Shown here: positions 1 to 8,496 of the stretch, one piece after another
Layout of the letters: each line of letters opens with the position of its first letter
How positions within the stretch are numbered: position 1 is the stretch's first letter
NCBI RefSeq assembly: GCF_002027555.1
Contig: NZ_MXAP01000015.1
Location: 1-64,000, forward strand
Origin: Moraxella equi
Lineage (GTDB): Bacteria > Pseudomonadota > Gammaproteobacteria > Pseudomonadales > Moraxellaceae
DNA: 64,000 nucleotides
Direction: 5' to 3'
Translations under genes and position numbers: made by a program
Notes under the pieces: generated by a model
What the model saw: the letters and a program-made list of their open reading frames with translations, nothing else
Told to the model about the DNA's origin: nothing
Databases searched by the model: none

Positions 1-171
1 GCACAATCACACCATTCTTTGGCTACCGCCTTACTCACCTGATTTAAATCCCATTGAACAAGTTTGGAGTTGGATTAAAGGATTAAGACAAGATTGGAGG
101 TTGGATTGTATTGATAAGTTGTTCTTTTATTTTATGTGGTTGTGTGGTAGTTTTTAAGTTCGGTTGGTATA
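1..171 (+). mobile_element. Right (3') end of an IS630-family insertion sequence
   Basis: The window opens inside an insertion sequence. The transposase C-terminus ends at 157 and the terminal inverted repeat lies at about 144-171, overlapping the last transposase codons. Read on the minus strand this repeat starts TATACCAACCGAACTTAAAA, and 22 of 28 positions match the left end of the small element at 36879. The terminal TA agrees with the TA target preference of the IS630/Tc1-mariner superfamily. The left part of the element lies outside the window, so its length and intactness are unknown. Confidence 0.8.
2..157 (+). CDS. IS630-family transposase, C-terminal fragment (cut by window edge)
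   Basis: This is the last 51 codons of a DDE transposase. The motif LPPYSPDLNPIEQVWSWIK is the signature of the IS630 family C-terminus and contains the final catalytic glutamate in NPIEQVW. The frame runs open from the window edge to TAA at 155-157. The stop lies within the terminal inverted repeat of the element, so the coding region reaches almost to the tip, as is common in compact IS630 elements. Upstream catalytic aspartates lie outside the window, so activity cannot be judged. Confidence 0.85.
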   Translation, partial: HNHTILWLPPYSPDLNPIEQVWSWIKGLRQDWRLDCIDKLFFYFMWLCGSF

Positions 172-269
172 TTTGTCAGGCTGTTTGGTTTGTAAACATT
201 TTGCAGATGGTTTTAATTTTTTAATTGCGGTATCTGTTAAAGCCATGATAGATAAGCCTTGGCGGTCAG

Positions 270-310
270 TTTGTTGGTATTGAAAGAATGTGAACTATAA
301 TACCAACAAA
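270..310. repeat. 12-bp inverted repeat in the 172-380 gap
   Basis: TTTGTTGGTATT at 270-281 is perfectly repeated in inverted form at 299-310, with a 17-nt loop. No T-run follows on either strand, so it is not an obvious terminator. The rest of 172-380 holds no recognisable gene. It could be a remnant of a mobile element or an operator. Confidence 0.5.
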
Positions 311-380
311 ATACATAGATTGCAATAGATTAAGACGGACAACCAAAGACAACAAAAAGGCTGGAAAGCTAGAAAAATCA

Positions 381-409
381 AGGGCTGTCGTACGATGACG
401 GACAGCCCT
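381..409 (-). terminator. Rho-independent terminator of tRNA-Pro
   Basis: AGGGCTGTC at 381-389 pairs with GACAGCCCT at 401-409. On the minus strand the hairpin is followed by TGATTTTT. It lies just downstream of tRNA-Pro. Confidence 0.75.
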
Positions 410-420
410 AGATTGTTATA

Positions 421-497
421 TGGTCGGAGTGGCGGGATTCGAACTCGCGACCCCTTGCACCCCATGCAAGTGCGCTACCAAGCTGCGCTACACCCCG
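421..497 (-). tRNA. tRNA-Pro(GGG)
   Basis: A complete 77-nt cloverleaf on the minus strand with an encoded CCA end. The acceptor stem CGGGGTG pairs with CACTCCG (one G-U pair). The anticodon arm CTTGC-ATGGGGT-GCAAG gives anticodon GGG, reading CCC and CCU proline codons. The T arm contains GTTCGAAT. It has its own promoter upstream and a terminator downstream, so it is a separate transcription unit from rne on the same strand. Confidence 0.95.
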
Positions 498-508
498 AAT
501 AGGCGATT

Positions 509-536
509 ATTATAGCAGGTTTTTGGTAGATTGCAA
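509..536 (-). promoter_or_regulatory. Sigma-70 promoter of tRNA-Pro
   Basis: On the minus strand TTGCAA (531-536), a 16-nt spacer and TATAAT (509-514) lie 11 nt before the tRNA 5' end. The -10 is preceded by TGC, giving an extended -10. Confidence 0.75.
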
Positions 537-567
537 GCGATTTTTAACTTACATTGTGATTGTAAAG

Positions 568-598
568 CAAAACCACCCAATAAATTTGGGTGGTTTTG
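568..598 (-). terminator. Terminator downstream of rne
   Basis: CAAAACCACCCAA (568-580) pairs perfectly with TTGGGTGGTTTTG (586-598), a 13-bp stem with a 5-nt loop. A-runs and T-runs are built into the stem ends, so it can act in both directions. It lies 10 nt past the rne stop codon. Confidence 0.75.
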
Positions 599-607
599 TA
601 TGGCGGT

Positions 608-3600
608 TTATCCTGCTTGATTGTCATCAGATGATGGGGTATCAAGCGGGGCGATGTCATCGGCTTTGGGTTTGCGTTTGACGACTTCTGCCTTTTGGGC
701 TGCCTTGGATGTTCTTTTGGCAGGGGTTTTGGCAGGTTTTGGAGTTTTTGCTTTGGCAGGTTTGGGCTTTTTGGGCGTTACCAAATTTAAAATCCCTGTT
801 GGTTGTAACAGCTGGCCTGAGACGCTCTCAATCATGTCCTTATAACTGGCAGGACTGGTTTTGGTGGTCTCATCATTTGTCTTATCGTCAGTCTTATCAG
901 CTACTTTGGCATCTGACATTTTACCGTCGTCTTTGGATTCATCGGTTGGGTTGATGATATCATCCAAGGCTTGTACCAAAGATTCTAAGGCGGACTCAGT
1001 GGATTCTAACACTTTATCCATGGTGTCGCTGGCAGACTCTAATAAGCTTGGCTCGGTAGTGTTATTTGTGCTGGGCTCCGCCATGTCGCCTGCTGGCAGG
1101 TCAGGGCTGTCCACAGGCTCAGGCTTGTGAGTTTCCGTGACAGGGGTTGCCGTCTCGTCTGTAATCGTACTCGAGACAGATTCGTCTACCGTTGCATCAG
1201 AGATAGACCCCTTGCCTAGGTCAGGGTGCTGACCACGAGGGTCGTTGCTGGCACGCCGAGCGATGGGGCGTGGCATGGTTTCGGTTTTGCCTTGTCCGAT
1301 GTGCCATGCACGCTGTGCGGTGGTATGCTCGGCAAAGTCCGCCAGATATTCGCTTGAGAGTGGAGCGTAGCCGTAGTTGGCGAACTGCTTGGCGAACGCC
1401 TGCTCAAACTCTTGCTCACCGTCTGTCGCAGAGTGAGTCTCTGTGGGTTTGTCAGCGTGAATGGCGTCTACCGCACGCAAAAAGTGTGCCACAAAGTCAT
1501 CACGCCATGCTTGGGGCAGGGTGTCGCCCAGTACGCTTTGGATGAACTCGCCTGCCGTGCCTGTGATGGTTGGGCGAGTCGTGGTGGGGGCTGACTGTGC
1601 TTTGGTCAGACCAAGCTTCTCACGCAGGGCGACCGCCACAACTCGGGGGTCGTTGATTGCCTTATTCATCTCTTGGGCGAGCGTGGTTAGGCTTTTTGCA
1701 CTCACGACATCAGCGGTTGGCGTGTCTGCCTGCTGTGTCATATCGCAAGCATGGGTACTCACTTCATCTACTTGGGCGGATGTGGCTTGCTCTTTCTGAT
1801 TTACCCCTGTATCATTGGCAGGTGTGGTAACAGGAGCGGTAACATTATCATCCACACTGATGATTTCTGTCACCACTTCTGCTTGTGCTTCTGCTTGCGC
1901 CACCAAGTCCACCACTTCGCTGTCTTTGTTGGGTTTATCGGTGGGTTCGGCTTTTTCAGCTCTGGCACGTTTTGGCTTGGGTTTGCTGTTGTCTAGCGAG
2001 ACATGCACCACATCGCCTGTCATCTCAGGCTCGATGATGGGACTGATGTATAGCACCACTTCATCAGAGTTGGCAGATTTGCGTGTGCTACGGTCAGCTT
2101 TGGCAGGTTTGTCAGCACCTTTATCTGCTCTTGGCTCATGTTTTGATTCTGGCTTTGGCTCATGGGCTTGGGTCTTGGCTGTTGATTTGCCGATGCCCTT
2201 GCCTGTGCCTTTATCCGTTTCTTTGTCCGCTTTGTCGGCAGGTCTTAGTGTCTCGCCACGCACCATCTCGCCACGAGATTCACGCTGAGAGTTTGGCTCA
2301 CGCTTGGGATGGTCTGGCTCTTTTCTGCGACGGTCGGTTTTTTCGTTTCTGTCCTTTTCATGATTTTCACGTTTGTCGGTCTTGTTCTGACTGTCGCTGT
2401 CGCTGTGGTCACGTTTGGTCTTTTTCTTGTATTTATCATCACGTTCAGAGCGAGCAGGGCGTTCTGTCTTGTCATGATGTTTGTCACCGCTCTTGTCGTG
2501 GGTTTTGTCGTCAGCTTTTGCTTCTTTGTGTTCTTTTTCGGGCAGAGCTAGGGTGCCAAACGAACCCAAGCTCACGCCCCCACCATTGACGATGGATTCG
2601 ATGGCAGCGGCAGCGTCTTCGTTATTTAGGGTGTGAGCAAGGCGTGCCTGTGGTTTGGGGGCAAATAGGTTTGATAACCACGCCACGGCTTTTGGTTCAT
2701 GGATAGGTTTTGTGTCTTTGGCTTTGGGCTTGTCTTTTTGGGTGTTTGGGGCGGGCTTTTGTTCGGTTTTGTCCCAATGATTTGCCCCTTTTGGTGTGGC
2801 AGGTTCGGGCGTTTGCCAGTTCACTTCATAGCCACGGTCAATGTTTTCACGCTCTTCAACATCAACAATCCGCTCATAGCTTGACGGGGCAAAGCCGTCT
2901 GGGTTGAAGTGCAGGCTAAAATTGGGCGATTCTAGATGAGCATGGGGCAAAATGGTAATGCGTGTGCCTGAGTCTTGCTCTAAATAGACAAGGCTTTCAC
3001 GTTTTTCGTTCAGCAAAAAGGCGGCAATCTCGGTCGGCACTTCGGCTTGAATCTCACCCATACGCTCTTTTAGGGCAATCTGCTCAATCTGACGCATGAT
3101 AGACAGAGCAAGCGAACGCAAATCCCGTATCATGCCGTTGCCATGACAACGAGGGCATAGATAGCCTGTGGCTTCTTCTAGGGACGGACGCAGACGCTGA
3201 CGGCTCATCTCCATCAGCCCAAATTTGCTAATCTCGGCAAACTGCACTCTGGCACGGTCGTAGCGTGTGGCATCAATCAAGCGTTTTTCCACATCCTTTT
3301 GGTGGCGTGGGTCGTTCATGTCAATAAAGTCAATGACGATGAGTCCGCCCATGTCTCTTAGGCGTAGCTGGCGGGCAATTTCATCGGCGGCTTCTAAGTT
3401 GGTGTGATAAGCGGTCTCGGAGACGTCCGAGCCTTTGGTGGACTTGGCGGAGTTGATGTCGATTGCCACCATGGCTTCGGTTTGGTCGATGACGATAGAG
3501 CCGCCAGATGGCAGGCGTACTTCACGCTGATAGGCGGTCTCAATCTGACGCTCTACCCCAAAACGGCTAAACAGTGGCTCATAATCGGTATATTTACGCA

Positions 3601-4354
3601 GTTTGCCCATTTGGGTGGGCATGACGGACGCAATAAAATGTGCCGCTTCGTTATAGGCGTTCTCGCTGTCAATCCATACCTCGCCGATGTCATCTCTAAG
3701 ATAATCACGCACGGCACGAGTGACCACGCCTGCTTCTTGGTGGACAAGGCAGGGGCTGGGGCGAGTGCGGTTTTGCTCTTGGATAGATGACCACGCATCG
3801 AGCAGGTGGTTTAGGTCGTTTTGTAGGTCATCAAAGCCTTTGCCAATCCCTGCCGTTCTCACAATCACGCTCATGCCACGGGGTATGGACAGACTGGCGA
3901 TGATTTGCTTCATCTCATCACGGACTTTGCCTGAGATTTGACGGCTGATACCGCCTGCCTTGGCGTTGTTAGGCATGAGTACCAGATAACGCCCAGCGAG
4001 CGACACATAAGTGGACAAGGCAGCTCCTTTGTTGCCACGTTCTTCTTTTTCGACTTGAACGATGACGCTGTCGCCTTCTTTGATGATGTCTCTGATGTTG
4101 TCGGTGCGTGGGTTGCCTTTTAGGTACTCTGGGGCAATCTCTCTGAGGGGCAAAAAGCCCTGACGAGCCGAGCCGTATTCGACAAATACCGCTTCTAATG
4201 ACGGCTCAACACGGGTAATATGCCCTTTGTAGATGTTGGCTTTTTTTTGTTCACGCGTACGATTTTCTAGGTCAAAATCGTAAAGCTGGTGGTCTTTGCA
4301 CAGTGCCACACGAATCTCTTCGTTGTGGGTGGCGTTGATAAGAATGCGTTTCAT
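608..4354 (-). CDS. rne: Ribonuclease E
   Basis: Endoribonuclease that starts mRNA decay and matures rRNA and tRNA, and the scaffold of the RNA degradosome at the inner membrane. The start MKRILINA at 4354 is chosen over an in-frame ATG nine codons upstream because AAGGA lies 8 nt before it and MKR is the family N-terminus. The product is about 1248 residues. The order seen is an S1 RNA-binding domain near the N-terminus, the DNase I-like catalytic core with DFIDMN, and the zinc-link CPRCHG near residue 400, matching the E. coli position. The second half is a long disordered tail of Lys/Asp/Glu/Arg-rich segments ending in a KPAK/KRTSK-rich patch, suited to RNA and partner binding. It diverges from rluC, as in many gammaproteobacteria. 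RNase E is known in relatives to autoregulate through its 5' leader, and the leader here is long. Confidence 0.97.
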   Translation of the reverse strand: MKRILINATHNEEIRVALCKDHQLYDFDLENRTREQKKANIYKGHITRVEPSLEAVFVEYGSARQGFLPLREIAPEYLKGNPRTDNIRDIIKEGDSVIVQVEKEERGNKGAALSTYVSLAGRYLVLMPNNAKAGGISRQISGKVRDEMKQIIASLSIPRGMSVIVRTAGIGKGFDDLQNDLNHLLDAWSSIQEQNRTRPSPCLVHQEAGVVTRAVRDYLRDDIGEVWIDSENAYNEAAHFIASVMPTQMGKLRKYTDYEPLFSRFGVERQIETAYQREVRLPSGGSIVIDQTEAMVAIDINSAKSTKGSDVSETAYHTNLEAADEIARQLRLRDMGGLIVIDFIDMNDPRHQKDVEKRLIDATRYDRARVQFAEISKFGLMEMSRQRLRPSLEEATGYLCPRCHGNGMIRDLRSLALSIMRQIEQIALKERMGEIQAEVPTEIAAFLLNEKRESLVYLEQDSGTRITILPHAHLESPNFSLHFNPDGFAPSSYERIVDVEERENIDRGYEVNWQTPEPATPKGANHWDKTEQKPAPNTQKDKPKAKDTKPIHEPKAVAWLSNLFAPKPQARLAHTLNNEDAAAAIESIVNGGGVSLGSFGTLALPEKEHKEAKADDKTHDKSGDKHHDKTERPARSERDDKYKKKTKRDHSDSDSQNKTDKRENHEKDRNEKTDRRRKEPDHPKREPNSQRESRGEMVRGETLRPADKADKETDKGTGKGIGKSTAKTQAHEPKPESKHEPRADKGADKPAKADRSTRKSANSDEVVLYISPIIEPEMTGDVVHVSLDNSKPKPKRARAEKAEPTDKPNKDSEVVDLVAQAEAQAEVVTEIISVDDNVTAPVTTPANDTGVNQKEQATSAQVDEVSTHACDMTQQADTPTADVVSAKSLTTLAQEMNKAINDPRVVAVALREKLGLTKAQSAPTTTRPTITGTAGEFIQSVLGDTLPQAWRDDFVAHFLRAVDAIHADKPTETHSATDGEQEFEQAFAKQFANYGYAPLSSEYLADFAEHTTAQRAWHIGQGKTETMPRPIARRASNDPRGQHPDLGKGSISDATVDESVSSTITDETATPVTETHKPEPVDSPDLPAGDMAEPSTNNTTEPSLLESASDTMDKVLESTESALESLVQALDDIINPTDESKDDGKMSDAKVADKTDDKTNDETTKTSPASYKDMIESVSGQLLQPTGILNLVTPKKPKPAKAKTPKPAKTPAKRTSKAAQKAEVVKRKPKADDIAPLDTPSSDDNQAG

Positions 4355-4873
4355 GATGTTCCTTAAAAAAGTAAACATCAAGGCGGTAAGATAGGGCGTT
4401 GCCTATTAGACAAATGGTTGGGCTTTATGGTGTGTTAGGTTTGCAAAAATCGGGTACATAAGCACCCATGTTTTGGCTTTTTACAATAAAAATCTACAAA
4501 ACTAAAAACCCATTTGGTAAATCATTACCAAATCAGTTCAACGCCTAAAAATTGGTTGGGAATAACCCTTATCATACAGTCATCGCTTGCACCGATGAGA
4601 CCAAACAGCGGATTCTACAAAAACAGTGTTTGTCTTGTGTTTTTGTGTGTGTTTGGCAAAAAATCTTACGCACCTTGATGTGCAAAATAAAAAATTGGGT
4701 GGGCTACCTGTGATGAATATAAATAATCAATACCAAGATTATGTTTGGTATTTTTAATCAATACGCCATTTTTGGCAAAAATTTCACTTTTGTCATCACT
4801 TTAATTTGGTAACGTGCTAAACTATATCAGATTTACCCAAATTTTCCTATCAAAATTTTAAAAATTTAACAAT
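4355..4873. promoter_or_regulatory. Divergent rne/rluC intergenic region with rne leader hairpin
   Basis: A 519-bp AT-rich gap with no gene. ATTTGGTAA (4512-4520) and TTACCAAAT (4525-4533) form a perfect 9-bp stem with a 4-nt loop. Read towards rne it is followed by GGGTTTTTAG, so it resembles an intrinsic terminator or attenuator about 160 nt before the rne start codon. For rluC, TGCTAAACT at 4815-4823 resembles an extended -10; the same nine bases occur before accA. No transcript start has been established. Confidence 0.45.
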
Positions 4874-5854
4874 ATGACCCAAAATTCCCCCAAAACGCCC
4901 CAATCGGCTGATGATGCGATTAGCGATTTTAGCCGTGTCAATTTTTTGACCGTAACCGAAAGCCAAGACGGACAACGCATTGATAATTTTTTGCTCGCTC
5001 GCTTAAAAGGCTTGCCACGCTCGCACCTATATAAGCTCATCAGAGACGATGAAATCCGCATCAATAAAAAACGCTGTAAGCCCCATGACCGCATTAGTAC
5101 AGGCGATGTCGTGCGTGTCGCTCCCATTCGCCTGTCGGTGCGTGATGAACCTGTGGTGTCAGATGACTTTGCTAAAAGCTTGCTTGGACGAGTGGTGTTT
5201 GAAAATGACGGCTTGATTGTGCTAAACAAACCGCACGGCTTGGCGGTGCATGGCGGAAGTGGCGAGAGTTTTGGGGTGATTGAAGCCATGCGAGTGGCAA
5301 CGGGCAAAAAATATTTAGAACTTATCCATAGGATTGACAAAGATACGTCAGGGCTACTGCTTATCGCCAAAAAACGCAGTACATTAAAAGACTTACAAGC
5401 CCATTTTAGAGAAAAAACCATACAAAAAGACTATCTGTGCGTGGTGCATGGCACGGTCAAGAGCGGTCAAAAAATAGACAAGCCGCTCCTTAAATATACC
5501 CTAAAAAATGGTGAAAGACGGGTCAAGGTAGATAAAGACGGCAAACCGTCCCAGACTGTGATAGAGGTGCTGGCGACTTTTGAGATAGACGGCATGGCGG
5601 TAAGCTTTGTCAAGGCAAGTCCCTTGACAGGACGCACGCACCAAATCCGTGTGCATATGGCAAGTATCGGTCATGCCTTGCTTGGCGATGACAAATACCA
5701 ATCGCCCACGCAAGCAAGCCTTGCCACCCAAAAAGGCATAAAACGGCTGTGTCTGCACGCATGGCGGATTGCTGTGCCAAGCGATGATGGTGTGCAGGTG
5801 TTTGAAGTGGATATGCCTGATGATATGAGGGGGTTTGTGGGGGATAGGGTTTAG
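4874..5854 (+). CDS. rluC: 23S rRNA pseudouridine synthase RluC
   Basis: Converts uridines in 23S rRNA (positions 955, 2504 and 2580 by E. coli numbering) to pseudouridine. The 326-residue protein has an N-terminal S4 RNA-binding domain (about residues 30-90, beginning GQRIDNFLLARL) and the RluA-type catalytic domain. HRIDKDTSG contains the catalytic aspartate at about residue 155. Other family segments such as LNKPHGLAVHGGSG and GRTHQIRVHMA are present. Length and arrangement are normal. It lies divergent from rne, the usual neighbour. No strong Shine-Dalgarno is visible before the ATG; the preceding bases are AT-rich. Confidence 0.95.
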   Translation: MTQNSPKTPQSADDAISDFSRVNFLTVTESQDGQRIDNFLLARLKGLPRSHLYKLIRDDEIRINKKRCKPHDRISTGDVVRVAPIRLSVRDEPVVSDDFAKSLLGRVVFENDGLIVLNKPHGLAVHGGSGESFGVIEAMRVATGKKYLELIHRIDKDTSGLLLIAKKRSTLKDLQAHFREKTIQKDYLCVVHGTVKSGQKIDKPLLKYTLKNGERRVKVDKDGKPSQTVIEVLATFEIDGMAVSFVKASPLTGRTHQIRVHMASIGHALLGDDKYQSPTQASLATQKGIKRLCLHAWRIAVPSDDGVQVFEVDMPDDMRGFVGDRV

Positions 5855-5955
5855 GATTGTGTGCGATTATTTAACATGGGTTAAGAGCTAGTTAAGAGTA
5901 AGTAAGGTGCATACCACGCACCACTATGTTTTTAGGCATTGTTAATGGGTAAGTT

Positions 5956-6011
5956 TTTTGGATAAATTGGTAGGGAAAAATTGCAATTTGCTCCTACAAA
6001 TCTATCCAAAA
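5956..6011. repeat. 56-bp palindromic repeat (TGTAGGG-type)
   Basis: A large imperfect palindrome: TTTTGGATA at 5956-5964 pairs with TATCCAAAA at 6003-6011, and the inner part pairs GGTAGGG...AAATTGCAATTT...CTCCTAC. A related element lies at 19537-19618. It resembles short REP-like intergenic repeats. The rest of the 5855-6182 gap has no gene. Confidence 0.6.
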
Positions 6012-6045
6012 TTATCATCAATTAGCAAAGGCTTAAAAAATATTG

Positions 6046-6060
6046 GTGCGTAATACGCAC
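6046..6060. repeat. 15-bp palindrome upstream of ppx
   Basis: GTGCGTAATACGCAC is a perfect inverted repeat (7-bp arms, one central base). GTGCATACCACGCACC about 130 bp upstream is similar. It could be an operator or a repeat remnant; no function is established. Confidence 0.35.
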
Positions 6061-6182
6061 TTTACCATTACGACAGACAAACATAGAACGCTTCCCCAAA
6101 TCAACCCAATTTCCCCAAAAAGCCCTAGACAATTTGCCAATTTTATTTTACAGTAGTCATTTATATTTTTTGGAAAAACGCC

Positions 6183-7739
6183 ATGAAGCCTGTAATGATA
6201 GACACCACTGTCCGACACGCCCAAATCGCCAAATCCATTTCTGACACAGGGCTGTCCCGTGATGAACTTTTGGGGGCGATAGACTTGGGGTCAAACAGCT
6301 TTCATCTGGCGATTGCTCGGCTTGACCATGGGGAGGTACGCCGTATCGCCAGCATTTCTGAAAAAGTGCAATTAGGGGCAGGGCTTGACGAAAACAACGT
6401 CCTATCTGAGGAAGCCATGGAGCGTGGCATTGATTGCCTAAAACGCTTTTTGCCCCATGTCAGCGAAATCAGCCCCGACCGCCTAAGGGTGGTGGCAACC
6501 AACGCCCTAAGAAAGGCGGTGAACGCCCAAGAATTTATCCGCCGTGCCAATGCTTTTTTGCCAAAGCCCATTGAAGTCATCGCAGGGCGTGAAGAAGCTC
6601 GCCTTATCTATCTTGGCGTGTCGCACTCTAACGCCAGTACCGACAAACGCCTTGTCATTGACATTGGTGGGGGCAGTACCGAATTTATCATCGGACAAGG
6701 CTTTGAACCCATTGAAATGGAAAGTTTGCAAATGGGCTGTGTGTCTTTTACTCGCAAATTTTTTGCAGACGGACGTATCAGCGAGCGTGCGTTTGACGGG
6801 GCGATGACGGCAACCCAAACCGAGCTGTTAAGTATCGCCAAACGCTACAAAAAAACAGGCTGGGACAACGCCATCGCGTCATCTGGCACAGCAAAGGCGT
6901 GTAAACTTGTGCTAGAAGAGCTTGGGTTTGCCAAAGATGTCATCACGCTGGACGGCATGATAAAATTAAAAAAACACCTTATCAAACTTGGCAACATTGA
7001 CAAAATCACCTTTGAAGGGGTAAAAGCTCATCGCCAAGCGGTATTCCCAGCAGGAGTGGCGGAGCTTTTGGCAATCATGCAAACGCTTGATATTAAAGAA
7101 CTTTATTATTCAGACGGGGCGTTGCGTGAAGGCGTGATGTATGACATGCTGGGGCGACTTGACAATGAAGACGTGCGAGATCGTTCGGTATCCGCCCTTG
7201 CTGAGCGGTATTCGGTGGATTTTAAGCAGGCAGGGCGTGTCATGACGACTTGTGGGCGACTGTTTGACATGGTCAAGGCGGATTTGGGCTTTGATGGTGA
7301 AGACAGGGACTTGCTCCGCCGTGCGTCCAATTTGCATGAGATTGGGCTTGCCGTGAGTCATAGCAACTATCAGCGTCATAGTGCGTATTTGCTTGAATTT
7401 TCGGACATTGCAGGATTTGCCCAGACAGGGCAGGCGAGCATGGCTCAGATTGCCCTAAACCACAGACGCAAACTCAAATCCGAAAACCTAGATGTTATTG
7501 AGAACTTAGGCGGTCGCAAACTTGCCTATCTGTGCCTGATTTTACGCCTTGCCGTTACCGCCAACCACTCACGCACCATAAAATCTGCCCCCATTTACCT
7601 ATCCATTTTGGACAAAAACAAAGACTATTGGCAAATCACGCTGGGAGACGGCTTGCACAAAGAGCTTATCGTTAATGAACTAAATAATGACATTGCCCAA
7701 TTTGCCAAATGGGGGGTGGAATTGTCGGTGGTTGGCTAA
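6183..7739 (+). CDS. ppx: Exopolyphosphatase / guanosine pentaphosphate phosphohydrolase (Ppx/GppA family)
   Basis: Hydrolyses terminal phosphate from inorganic polyphosphate; relatives also convert pppGpp to ppGpp. The 518-residue size fits full-length Ppx with the ASKHA-fold phosphatase core plus a C-terminal HD-like helical domain. Visible motifs are GAIDLGSNSFHLAI near the N-terminus (phosphate 1 loop) and DIGGGSTEF (phosphate 2 loop). The segment RRASNLHEIGLAVSHSNYQRHSAY is the HD-type region typical of longer Ppx proteins. The start follows GGAAAAACGCC. Ppx and GppA cannot be told apart with certainty from sequence alone. A broken membrane-protein gene begins 3 nt after its stop and may share the transcript. 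Confidence 0.93.
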   Translation: MKPVMIDTTVRHAQIAKSISDTGLSRDELLGAIDLGSNSFHLAIARLDHGEVRRIASISEKVQLGAGLDENNVLSEEAMERGIDCLKRFLPHVSEISPDRLRVVATNALRKAVNAQEFIRRANAFLPKPIEVIAGREEARLIYLGVSHSNASTDKRLVIDIGGGSTEFIIGQGFEPIEMESLQMGCVSFTRKFFADGRISERAFDGAMTATQTELLSIAKRYKKTGWDNAIASSGTAKACKLVLEELGFAKDVITLDGMIKLKKHLIKLGNIDKITFEGVKAHRQAVFPAGVAELLAIMQTLDIKELYYSDGALREGVMYDMLGRLDNEDVRDRSVSALAERYSVDFKQAGRVMTTCGRLFDMVKADLGFDGEDRDLLRRASNLHEIGLAVSHSNYQRHSAYLLEFSDIAGFAQTGQASMAQIALNHRRKLKSENLDVIENLGGRKLAYLCLILRLAVTANHSRTIKSAPIYLSILDKNKDYWQITLGDGLHKELIVNELNNDIAQFAKWGVELSVVG

Positions 7740-7742
7740 TCC

Positions 7743-8424
7743 ATGACCGTATACAAGAGCAATGATGACATTCCAAGCCGTATGAGCATTCCTTTGCCGT
7801 TTGTCATCATGCGTGAGAATGCTACCAAAGAGCGATTTGCAGAGTATCATAAAAAAGACAATCTGCATGGTTGGTTGTTTTGTGCTTTGGTGGTGATAGG
7901 ACAACTGTTTGTTTTGGGTCTTTTGTTATCTTTGGGTAATTCGATACTGGATATTATTTGGTTTTGGCTTCTACTCATCGTGATGTTTGCGGTCATTTCA
8001 ATGATTGACAAATACCAATATAAAAAGCAATTAAAAGTAATTAAAAATCTACCAAAAATCACTCCTTTTATTACCATTCATCATCAAGACATGCGTGTGT
8101 ATGACCTTTTTGGTGAAGAGCTTGTGGCTATGCCGATTGATAAGATAGGAAGTGTTTATATTCTGTCTAAGGGCAATCTGTCGTTTGCGATAAGTTTAAA
8201 TAAAGTCATTGTGGCATGATTTTTCTTATGTAATCAGTTCCAATGAGATGGGAGCTATTTTTTATTTTACCCATCAAAATGAAAGATGCATTCCTGAAAA
8301 CCTAAGAAGTTGCATTTGGATAATTGACAGTATGGTAAAAATGCTCCAACAAGACCCAACCGCCAGCCATTTCCCTTTTGTCAAGAAAAACTACACCAAT
8401 GGGCGAGTGTGGGACGACCCCTAA
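7743..8424 (+). pseudogene. Two-TM hypothetical membrane protein, frameshifted
   Basis: The first frame (7743-8219, 158 residues) has two hydrophobic segments at about residues 40-62 and 68-90 followed by a cytoplasmic domain, and stops at GTGGCATGA. A second frame continues without interruption from about 8212 to 8424 (SYVISSNEMGAIFYF onwards). Removing one base, for example G8211, would join them into a protein of about 226 residues reading KVIWHDFSYVISSNEMG. The family is not recognised; it resembles YcxB-like small membrane proteins only in layout. It starts 3 nt after ppx. The break could be a real mutation or a sequencing error. Confidence 0.6.
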
Positions 8425-8449
8425 ACCATTTCCCAACCGCCAAAAAATA

Positions 8450-8458
8450 TGCTAAACT
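8450..8458 (+). promoter_or_regulatory. Possible extended -10 promoter of accA
   Basis: TGCTAAACT matches an extended -10 (TG-N-TANACT) 38 nt before the accA start codon and is identical to a site before rluC. No convincing -35 is seen at the usual distance. Confidence 0.35.
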
Positions 8459-8496
8459 ATATAAGTTTACATTTGTACGAATGATAAGGAAACATT

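Noticed and set aside
861-2589. Several plus-strand open frames of 80-170 codons opposite the RNase E tail
   Set aside because: They are antisense shadows of the repetitive Lys/Asp/Ala coding region of rne, with low-complexity composition and no ribosome-binding sites.
4858-5421. 187-codon minus-strand frame opposite rluC
   Set aside because: It is fully covered by rluC, whose motifs are all intact, and has no recognisable product.
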